NCBI RefSeq assembly: GCF_014764505.1
Contig: NZ_JACXWX010000022.1
Span: forward strand, 1-64,000
Length of the DNA: 64,000 bases
DNA from: Phormidium tenue FACHB-886
Lineage (GTDB): Bacteria > Cyanobacteriota > Cyanobacteriia > Elainellales > Elainellaceae
Direction: 5' to 3'
In this document: positions 27,760 through 33,918 of the stretch, one piece after another
Layout: every line of letters begins with the position of its first letter
How positions within the stretch are numbered: position 1 is the first letter of the stretch
Translations under genes and position numbers: made by a program
The notes under the pieces: generated by a model
Told to the model about the DNA's origin: nothing
The model's input: the letters and a program-made list of their open reading frames with translations, nothing else
Database searches by the model: none

Positions 27760-27942
27760 TCATAAATATTCTTCCAAAGTCTTCCCAAATGTTCTAGAGA
27801 GCCATACAAACATCACTCCAAGCATCTTTGAGAAATTCTTCACTTTCTCGTTTTCTGTCTTAGATGCGAAGTAAGCCTCTTGGGGCACACCGTCATAAGC
27901 TCTGTAATGTTCTGATTCTGCATCTTTGAAAAAAGTTTCTGC
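27760..27942 (-). pseudogene. unidentified reading-frame remnant
   Basis: On the minus strand 60 codons run open from a TAG at 27943-27945 to a TGA at 27760-27762. They have a strongly protein-like composition (for example EHYRAYDGVPQEAYFASK and NFSKMLGVMFVWLSRTF). There is no start codon at the head of the frame; the first Met is in the C-terminal half. It looks like the 3' end of a decayed gene, but the family is not recognised. It is short, so chance cannot be excluded. Confidence 0.35.
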
Positions 27943-28165
27943 CTAAGATTTTACAGCAGGTAGATAGGTGAAAACTTTTTATATAATGTTCCAGGCTTTC
28001 CCACCTCACCCCATACTCCCACCGATCGCCTCCCCCATCCTTCACTTCATCAAAGGCTGACGATCTACTTCAGTACGCTTGTGTTTCTTCTGACTTTTCG
28101 ATACTCTGAGCGATACTGGTTTTTCGACACACGGGGACCAGTGACAACAGGCTTAAGGTGAGGAC

Positions 28166-28318
28166 GCTGATTAGGAGTGCTGGAACACCCCTAACCAGCT
28201 AACCTGACTTCCTGGACAGGCAGGAAGCGGGCTGTGACGATTGTATCGTTCTGCCTTGCTAATGCGCTCAAGTTGTTAGGAGCCCAACCTTAAGCTTTCC
28301 TCTTAACCATTAGCAAGG
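28166..28318 (+). promoter_or_regulatory. three-hairpin leader, last hairpin covers the ribosome-binding site
   Basis: Hairpin 1 at 28166-28199 has 14-base arms with two mismatches and a 6-nt loop. Hairpin 2 at 28208-28227 has CTTCCTG/CAGGAAG and a 6-nt loop. Hairpin 3 has perfect 11-base outer arms, CCTTGCTAATG (28254-28264) and CATTAGCAAGG (28308-28318). It encloses 8-base inner arms at 28275-28282 and 28300-28307 with one G.U pair. The right outer arm contains the AAGG of the Shine-Dalgarno for the ATG at 28327, so folding would hide the ribosome site. It does not match a riboswitch class that I recognise. Confidence 0.55.
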
Positions 28319-28326
28319 ACAAACGT

Positions 28327-28527
28327 ATGACAACTGAATTGAATGAGCTGCTGCCCTTCACCTGGGAAGGAGCAGCACAGATTTGGATTATCGGTACCCG
28401 CGAGCAGGTGATCCACCTGATGAACGAAATGACCGTGAGAGGAATGACGAACGATCGAGCAAAATTCACGCCGATCGTGCCTGCTCCCTTTGCCCCCAGC
28501 AAATACATGACTGTGCTAGAGCGTTAG
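28327..28527 (+). CDS. small conserved-type hypothetical protein, 66 aa
   Basis: This 66-residue soluble protein opens MTTELNELLPFTWEGAAQIW, has the middle segment IIGTREQVIHLMNEM and the C-terminal segment FTPIVPAPFAPSKYM. It has balanced composition, an AAGGA ribosome site 7 bases before the ATG, and no signal peptide or membrane segment. No known domain is recognised; similar small proteins are, to my recollection, found in other filamentous cyanobacteria, but this was not checked. The gene is preceded by a three-hairpin leader and followed by two hairpins, so it looks like an independent, tightly regulated transcription unit. It converges on the EACC1-CHAT gene. Confidence 0.65.
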   Translation: MTTELNELLPFTWEGAAQIWIIGTREQVIHLMNEMTVRGMTNDRAKFTPIVPAPFAPSKYMTVLER

Positions 28528-28530
28528 CTG

Positions 28531-28591
28531 GCTTGATTGCTCCCATTTGGTTGCCTGACAAATCTCGCTAGCAGTTGTCAGGCAATCAAGC
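28531..28591. terminator. hairpin after the 66-aa gene
   Basis: TTGCCTGACA (28551-28560) pairs perfectly with TGTCAGGCAA (28576-28585). Extra outer complementarity exists between GCTTGATT (28531-28538) and AATCAAGC (28584-28591). No run of T follows, so it may be a structural 3' end rather than a classic terminator. Confidence 0.5.
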
Positions 28592-28632
28592 AGTTCAGCA
28601 AACAAGTGCTGTTGGGCAAGCGATCAGCGGAC

Positions 28633-28671
28633 GGGAAAGCCAGCCTATTCTTTGAGTCAGCTGGCTTTCCC
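28633..28671. terminator. hairpin between convergent genes
   Basis: There is a perfect 11-bp stem (GGGAAAGCCAG with CTGGCTTTCCC) with a 17-nt loop. It lies between the ends of the 66-aa gene and the CHAT gene and could serve either strand. Confidence 0.5.
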
Positions 28672-28705
28672 AAAGCGCAATAAATAGGCAACTATCCGAC
28701 CTTTC

Positions 28706-29728
28706 CTAACTGCCCTTCTTCAAAACCGGCGTTAGATGCTCCGGAATCCCCGCCATCTGAATCGCACTACAAGCCAGATCGTAAGCAAACTCGATCGATC
28801 GCCCCGCCCCCAGCGCATCATAAAACCCCACCGCAAACTCGATCGCCGCTCGATCCCCAATCGCCCGACTCATGCCAATCACATAAGGGATATGCTGAGC
28901 GATCGCAGTTGCCTGCACTTCCGAGTAGCAGGCATTCAGCACAACGCATTCAACCTGATCGGCAAATAGCCGAAACAGCCCCGCCAAAGCTACCCCACTC
29001 ACTAGCTTCATGCTGCCAGTTTCGTCTTCAAAAACCAGTCCAGCCTCTTCCACAGCGGTAGGCGCATTGAGCGGAACCAGCTTGCGGGCTGCATCTGGAA
29101 CAGGGTCAAGACTAGAGCTAGTCCCGTGCCCATGTCCACAGAAATGCACAATCTGCGGATTATGATCCAGCAGCGATCGCTGAATATCTCTAGGGTGAAC
29201 TGCCCACTGCGGTTTCAGCCTAAAACGATCGCGGAACTGCGATCGCCGCAGCCCTTCATCGATGTCCCGCACTTCTTCATCCAAGCGGAGCCGCACCGAA
29301 TCTTTGGAATTGGCTGCCAAAATCAAAATCGTGCGGGTCGGGGCAGCAGGCGTAGATCCTGCCATCAGCTGTTGAACAACCTGCAAAGCGGCTGACAAAT
29401 CTTCCTGGCTATTCGCCTTCACCCTTACTTTTCGCTCGCCCACCTCCACCTCAATCTCAATCGGGCTGTAGCTCGATCGATCGCGCAAGAAGCCAAACAG
29501 CGATCTGACATTGGTAGGCTTCACTTCCGCCCGCACTGCTCCCGGCAAAAAGCCACCCATTGCTTTGTTTCCGGGTGGCGGGTTGAGATCTAGAACGCGT
29601 TCAGCCGACTCTACTTCGTCTAGCTCTCTAAGCTGCGCTAGAAGCCGGCGGGCTGCCTCGTCCTGTTCTTCTGCATCCAAGTCAGGCTCAGCAATATGCA
29701 GGGTTAGCTTAACGTTGTCGATCGGCAT
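28706..29728 (-). CDS. EACC1-CHAT protease (biological-conflict effector type)
   Basis: This is a 340-residue protein. Residues 1-122 match the effector-associated constant component EACC1: a beta strand VKLTLHIAE, the helix EEQDEAARRLLAQLREL, the conserved PPGNKA...GA turn, and a final strand-helix ending in a Leu-rich helix. Residues about 132-340 are a CHAT (caspase-like) domain with catalytic H199 in HFCGHGHG and C267 in VVLNACYSE. EACC1 is known as an adaptor that couples effectors to NTPase-centred defence or programmed-death systems, often in multicellular bacteria. Here no STAND NTPase or other EACC1 gene is adjacent, so the partner would be elsewhere in the genome. Proteolytic activity is inferred from the intact His/Cys pair. 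Confidence 0.82.
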   Translation of the reverse strand: MPIDNVKLTLHIAEPDLDAEEQDEAARRLLAQLRELDEVESAERVLDLNPPPGNKAMGGFLPGAVRAEVKPTNVRSLFGFLRDRSSYSPIEIEVEVGERKVRVKANSQEDLSAALQVVQQLMAGSTPAAPTRTILILAANSKDSVRLRLDEEVRDIDEGLRRSQFRDRFRLKPQWAVHPRDIQRSLLDHNPQIVHFCGHGHGTSSSLDPVPDAARKLVPLNAPTAVEEAGLVFEDETGSMKLVSGVALAGLFRLFADQVECVVLNACYSEVQATAIAQHIPYVIGMSRAIGDRAAIEFAVGFYDALGAGRSIEFAYDLACSAIQMAGIPEHLTPVLKKGS

Positions 29729-29895
29729 TTCAGTTTAAAGGGATTGTCTTAAAGCGATGTGCAGTTTCCTCAGTTATAGCCATGGATCAGCGCCAAAATC
29801 TCAGCTTCCGCAAAAGAAGCTAAATCTTAAGTATTCCTTTTACACTCATCAAAGAGATTGTTCAGCCCCAACTCAACCCCAACTATGCCTCAACG

Positions 29896-31128
29896 ATGAC
29901 CCTGAAAATTACCAACGCTCTGCTGCCCCATCATTCGCATCTCTGGGATATCACCATCACCAACGGCATCATCACCGATCTTTCCCCTGCCCCCACTGCG
30001 CCAACGCCACACACGATCAATGCCCAAGGCAAGCTGGTGATTCCGGGCTTAGTCGATGCCCACTTTCACCTGGATAAAGCCCTGTTGCTCGATCGCTACC
30101 CCGCCCAAACGGGCACATTTGCCGAGGCGCTGCAAGAAACCTCACGGCTGAAGCAGGCGTTTACAGCCGCCGATATCCAAAGCCGCGCCCGCCGAGCGAT
30201 CGAGAATGCCATTGGCTTTGGCATTACGGCAATGCGGAGCCATGTGGAAGTCGATGCCACAGTTGGTTTAACAGGGCTGGAAGCGCTTTTGCCCTTGCGA
30301 TCGCAGTACGAGTGGGGCATCACGCTCCAGCTTGCGGTCTTTGCTCAGGAGGGCATCACGAACCAGCCAGGAACTGAAGCGTTACTACGGCAGGCAATGG
30401 CAATGGGTGGCGATGTGATTGGTTCTGCACCCTATGTTGATCCTGATCCAGAAAAAAATATTTGCACCATATTTGAGATCGCGGAGGAATTCAATTGTGA
30501 TGTCGATTTCCATCTAGATTATCTAGACAACGATGAACCACTGCTGCTGCCGTTTGTGATTGCAGAAACGCTGAAGCGGGGCTGGCAAGGGCGAGTTTGT
30601 TTGGGGCACATGACCAAGCTGGCAGGAGTGCCACCAACAGAGCTAGAGTCGATCGCCGCTCAAATCTGCGAAGCAAGTATTTCAGTGCTGGCGCTCCCTG
30701 CCTCTGATCTCTACATGATGGCGCGCCGAGATACGCACAATATCCGTCGGGGTGTTGCCCCTGTACATCGGCTAGTAAACTTTGGCATCACCGCCGGATT
30801 CGCCACCAATAACGTTCAAAACTTGTTTACGCCATTTGGCGATGGCGATGTGCTCAAGATCTGTACGCTGCTGGCGCAAGTGCTACAGCTTGGAACGATC
30901 GCCCAACACCAGCGCTGTTTGGAGATGGCAACGACGCTGGCCGCAAAAGCGATCGGCATTGCCCATCATCAGATCGCCGTCGGCAGTGCTGCCGATTTGG
31001 TGATTTTGGAGGCAGCATCGGTGAGTGAGGCGATCGGTGCTGCTCCGGCAGGGCGAACGGTGATCAAAAACGGCAAAGTCGTGGCACAAAGCAAGCTAGA
31101 GCGGCAGTGGTGCAAAAGTGAGGCTTGA
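29896..31128 (+). CDS. cytosine-deaminase-like amidohydrolase
   Basis: This 410-residue amidohydrolase-superfamily protein has metal ligands HFH in VDAHFHLDK near residue 56, H in VDFHLDYLD, and H in LGHMTK. Relative to E. coli cytosine deaminase, the acidic base position (HCDE) reads HLDY, and the last metal ligand (GHDDV) reads ATNNV, so the catalytic Glu and the Asp ligand both appear replaced. It may act on a different amide or deaminate a different nucleobase derivative. The C-terminal beta-sandwich segment (GSAADLVILEA, VIKNGKVVAQ) is complete. It lies near purine-degradation genes, which hints at a nucleobase-related substrate. Confidence 0.8.
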   Translation: MTLKITNALLPHHSHLWDITITNGIITDLSPAPTAPTPHTINAQGKLVIPGLVDAHFHLDKALLLDRYPAQTGTFAEALQETSRLKQAFTAADIQSRARRAIENAIGFGITAMRSHVEVDATVGLTGLEALLPLRSQYEWGITLQLAVFAQEGITNQPGTEALLRQAMAMGGDVIGSAPYVDPDPEKNICTIFEIAEEFNCDVDFHLDYLDNDEPLLLPFVIAETLKRGWQGRVCLGHMTKLAGVPPTELESIAAQICEASISVLALPASDLYMMARRDTHNIRRGVAPVHRLVNFGITAGFATNNVQNLFTPFGDGDVLKICTLLAQVLQLGTIAQHQRCLEMATTLAAKAIGIAHHQIAVGSAADLVILEAASVSEAIGAAPAGRTVIKNGKVVAQSKLERQWCKSEA

Positions 31129-31323
31129 GTCAACAATTACCACTCGATGGGCTTTGTGGATGGGCGGAGCTTGCTTGGGGGTGGGCGAGGTGTGGAACGA
31201 AAAGCTAGTAAGCGACAGCAGGCTGTAAACGAGCGCCAGCAGAAACAGAGAGGCACAAACAAGCAAAAGAATCACAATATTTCTTTTTCTAGAATCCTGC
31301 GGAGAGTTGCGATCGAGAATCAT
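31096..31323 (-). CDS. possible small single-pass membrane protein
   Basis: This is a 75-codon frame with basic N-terminus NSPQDSRKRN, one clear hydrophobic helix of about 24 residues (IVILLLVCASLFLLALVYSLL), and a Pro-rich tail. Its 3' end overlaps the 3' end of the amidohydrolase gene by 33 bases on the opposite strand. There is no convincing ribosome site and no recognised family, so this is tentative. Confidence 0.3.
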   Translation of the reverse strand: MILDRNSPQDSRKRNIVILLLVCASLFLLALVYSLLSLTSFSFHTSPTPKQAPPIHKAHRVVIVDSSLTFAPLPL

Positions 31324-31480
31324 AGAATTAAACCAACGGACTTCATCTAACTGAGCTGCCCAAATATTTGTCCTAAGATTTGCAGTTTAGTTTTGTTTGG
31401 GGCTCGCTTTATCGTTCAAAAACAAAACTTAGAATAGGCGCAACGATCGCTCGTTCTCCGGCTCAATTGCTCTGCATACT

Positions 31481-31522
31481 GTATACAATGTGACTGCTTG
31501 CAGAGTCCTCAGGGATTAGAAT
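31481..31522 (+). promoter_or_regulatory. NtcA-type promoter of the hpxO-xdhC operon
   Basis: GTATACAATGTGAC at 31481-31494 matches GTN10AC and is one base off GTAN8TAC, the NtcA site. It is followed after exactly 22 bp by TAGAAT (31517-31522), a TAN3T -10 box. That site-to-box spacing is the classical layout of NtcA-activated class II promoters. The predicted leader is about 195 nt. Confidence 0.55.
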
Positions 31523-31590
31523 TCGGAGTATCGATCTGTAGAAATCGATATATAAAATTGCGAGGCGGCAAGCTTTGCAATCGCGTTGGC

Positions 31591-31636
31591 TGAAAGCTTG
31601 GTGAAAGCTTGGATGAGAGCTTGGATGAGAGCTAGG
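31591..31636. repeat. four tandem 11-12-bp repeats
   Basis: The unit TGAAAGCTTGG recurs as TGAAAGCTTGGA, TGAGAGCTTGGA and TGAGAGCTAGG, head to tail, in the predicted 5' untranslated leader of hpxO. The function is unknown. Confidence 0.7.
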
Positions 31637-31722
31637 CGATCAGTTGTTTAGGCTTGTGTTTAAGTCTGGGTCAGCTTGATAAGGCGGGTTGACTCAGATT
31701 AATTTATCCAGGGGAAAGTGGC

Positions 31723-32883
31723 ATGTACAACTTGAAGGTTGTCATCATTGGGGCGGGCATTGGCGGACTGACGGCAGGCATCGCCCTTCAGCAGGCGGGC
31801 TACCAGGTTGAGATCTATGACCGTGTGGCGCAGCTCCGTCCGGCAGGGGCAGGCATCTCCATGTGGTCGAATGGTGTAAAGGTGCTGAATCGGCTGGGCT
31901 TGGGCGATAAGATCGCCAAAGTCGGCGGACAGATGAACCAGATGCAATACCGCACCCTCAACAACGAACTGCTCAACGAGATCGATCTCTATCCGCTGAT
32001 CGAAACAGTCGGGCAAAGACCCTATCCCGTGGCCCGAACCGATCTGCAGCAGCTCTTGGTTGAGGCTTTTGCAGGCGAAATTAAACTTAATGCCAAGTGC
32101 ATTGGGCTGGAGCAGGATGGACAAAGCGCTACGGCAATTTTTGAAGACGGCCATCGTGCGACGGGCGATCTGATTATTGCGGCAGATGGTGTTCGTTCGG
32201 TGTTGCGGAACCAGATTTTGGGGCAAGACATCCAGCCGCGCTATGCTGGCTATGTCAACTGGAACGGGCTGGTTCCCATGAGCAAGGATCTCATCCCCTC
32301 CACGTCCTGGGCGCTCTTTGTGGGCGAACACAAGCGAGCTTCTATGATGCCCGTCGGTGACAACCGCTTTTACTTCTTCTTTGATGTGCCGCTGCCCAAA
32401 GGCACTCCAGTTCACCCAAACGGCATCCGGGCTGAGCTGGCTGGCTACTTCCAGGGCTGGTGTCAGCCGGTGCAAAACCTGATTCAAGCGCTTGACCCCG
32501 ATCGCACCAACCGTATCGAGATTCACGATGTAGGACCGCTCGATCGCTTTGTGCAGGGTCGGGTGGCGCTGCTGGGAGATGCTGCCCACACCACCACGCC
32601 GGACTTGGGGCAGGGTGGCTGTCAGGCTTTGGAAGATGCAGAAGTGCTGACTCGCTACCTCATGACCACAAATTTGGGCGTTGAAGATGCACTAAAGCGG
32701 TACGAAGCAGAGCGGCAAGAGCGCACGGCTCCGATCGTCCTCAAGGCCCGCAGCCGCGCCAACCAAATCCACGGGATCGATCCAGCTGTGACAGAGCAGT
32801 GGTACGAGCAACTCCGCACTGAGAAGCCGGCAGACGTGAGAGCAGCGATCGCCAAAACGATCTTGGGCGGAGCGCTACGGTAA
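31723..32883 (+). CDS. hpxO: FAD-dependent urate hydroxylase (HpxO type)
   Basis: This 386-residue group A flavin monooxygenase has the N-terminal Rossmann motif GAGIGGLTAG, the second FAD motif GDLIIAADGVRS and the third GRVALLGDAAHTTTPDLGQG. Its overall sequence is strikingly like Klebsiella HpxO, including GAGISMWSNGVKVLN, YAGYVNWNGLV, the KRASMMP Arg and the YFFFDVPLP Tyr region used for urate binding, and the C-terminal WYEQLR. It would convert urate to 5-hydroxyisourate with NADH and oxygen. It starts an operon with xdhC (8 bp apart), behind an NtcA-like promoter. Urate specificity is inferred from similarity; related aromatic hydroxylases are the alternative. Confidence 0.85.
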   Translation: MYNLKVVIIGAGIGGLTAGIALQQAGYQVEIYDRVAQLRPAGAGISMWSNGVKVLNRLGLGDKIAKVGGQMNQMQYRTLNNELLNEIDLYPLIETVGQRPYPVARTDLQQLLVEAFAGEIKLNAKCIGLEQDGQSATAIFEDGHRATGDLIIAADGVRSVLRNQILGQDIQPRYAGYVNWNGLVPMSKDLIPSTSWALFVGEHKRASMMPVGDNRFYFFFDVPLPKGTPVHPNGIRAELAGYFQGWCQPVQNLIQALDPDRTNRIEIHDVGPLDRFVQGRVALLGDAAHTTTPDLGQGGCQALEDAEVLTRYLMTTNLGVEDALKRYEAERQERTAPIVLKARSRANQIHGIDPAVTEQWYEQLRTEKPADVRAAIAKTILGGALR

Positions 32884-32891
32884 AGCCTTCC

Positions 32892-33863
32892 ATGAGCCTC
32901 GACTACTATCGCCAGCTGGCTAAAATTCTGCCGCAGACTGCGGTGGTCGTTGCTACCGTTATTAAGGTGAAAGGCTCGGTGCCACGCGAAGTGGGCGCAA
33001 AGATGCTGATTTACCGGGACGATCGCACTGAGATCTGCACCTGGGGCACCATTGGCGGTGGTGCAGGCGAAGCAAAAGTGATCCGGCAGGCAAAAGCGGT
33101 GCTGGAGACAGGCGAGAAGCAAACCGTAGAAATTGATCTATCCGGGGCAACCCACCGGGAAACACAGGGCATTTGCGGCGGGTTGATGCAGGTTTTGCTG
33201 GGCCGCTGGTCGGGTGTAGCGGCGATCGAACTGGTGAAGCAGATTCTCAATCGTCTGGAAGCCGGGCAAGCCGCAACGCTAATTACCCCCTGGACTGGGC
33301 AATCGCCCTATCTCCTGTCCCCGGCTAGCTCCGACTCACCGCATGATGCAACCCGTGCCTTCAGCGAAACCCTGCAGCCGCCCCCAACGCTGCTGATCGT
33401 GGGAGCTGGGCATGTTGGCATCCAGCTTGCCAAAGTTGCAGCTTTGGTAGGCTTCCGGGTTGCGATCCAAGACGATCGCCCCGCTTGGGCAAATGCTCAG
33501 CACTATCCCCAGGCAGACCTAATTTTTAATCAGCCGATCGAACTGGCGGTCGAGCAACTTTCTGCCCATGCGCAGCTCTATGCTGCCCTGGTAACGCGCG
33601 GCTATCAATACGATCTGCAGGCGCTCACCGCGCTGCAGCAGCGTCCGTTGCCCTGTCGATATATCGGCATGATCGGCAGCGAAAAGCGGGTGCGGCAGGT
33701 GCGGCAGGCGATCGAACAAGCAGGACGGCCGATCGCCCAACCTCTCTTTGCGCCGATTGGCTTAAACATCGGGGCGCTTACACCCGAAGAGATCGCAGTC
33801 AGCATTACCGCAGAGCTAATTTTGGTGCGGCGGGGCGGTACGGGTCAGCCGCTTTCAGCCTGA
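32892..33863 (+). CDS. XdhC-family molybdenum-enzyme accessory protein
   Basis: This 323-residue protein has the N-terminal XdhC/CoxI domain (VKGSVPREVGAKML, GTIGGGAGEAKV, GICGGLMQVLL). A C-terminal Rossmann-like domain follows with GAGHVGIQLAKVAALVGF and the conserved IGMIGSEKRVRQV. XdhC binds molybdenum cofactor and delivers it, sulfurated, to xanthine dehydrogenase. It begins 8 bp after the urate hydroxylase gene, fitting a purine pathway in which xanthine is first oxidised to urate. The dehydrogenase itself is not in the window. Confidence 0.88.
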   Translation: MSLDYYRQLAKILPQTAVVVATVIKVKGSVPREVGAKMLIYRDDRTEICTWGTIGGGAGEAKVIRQAKAVLETGEKQTVEIDLSGATHRETQGICGGLMQVLLGRWSGVAAIELVKQILNRLEAGQAATLITPWTGQSPYLLSPASSDSPHDATRAFSETLQPPPTLLIVGAGHVGIQLAKVAALVGFRVAIQDDRPAWANAQHYPQADLIFNQPIELAVEQLSAHAQLYAALVTRGYQYDLQALTALQQRPLPCRYIGMIGSEKRVRQVRQAIEQAGRPIAQPLFAPIGLNIGALTPEEIAVSITAELILVRRGGTGQPLSA

Positions 33864-33918
33864 TTGCTGCATTCGCTTGTATTCCGGGGGTGATTGTCCG
33901 GATCATTTATCCGAGTCA

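Larger units (their letters stand above)
27461..28326. other. AT-rich intergenic region with an ORF remnant and a structured leader
   Basis: This 866-bp stretch has no complete gene. It has low GC up to about 27990, an unidentified minus-strand reading frame (27760-27942), then pyrimidine-rich sequence. From 28166 to 28318 there are three consecutive hairpins that form the leader of the 66-residue gene. No tRNA was recognised. Confidence 0.5.
31129..31722. other. regulatory intergenic region upstream of hpxO-xdhC
   Basis: Apart from a doubtful minus-strand small membrane protein ending at 31096, this stretch is non-coding. It holds an NtcA-type promoter (31481-31522), an inverted repeat TATCGAT/ATCGATA at 31529-31550 at the predicted transcription start, and a second -10-like TATAAAAT just after it. 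A four-copy 11-12-bp tandem repeat occupies 31591-31636. A GGGGAAAG ribosome site precedes the hpxO ATG. Confidence 0.5.

Noticed and set aside
31699..32589. 296-codon minus-strand frame opposite the urate hydroxylase gene
   Set aside because: It is antisense to a clear FAD monooxygenase with all motifs intact; the frame has no recognisable domain and arises from codon bias of the real gene.
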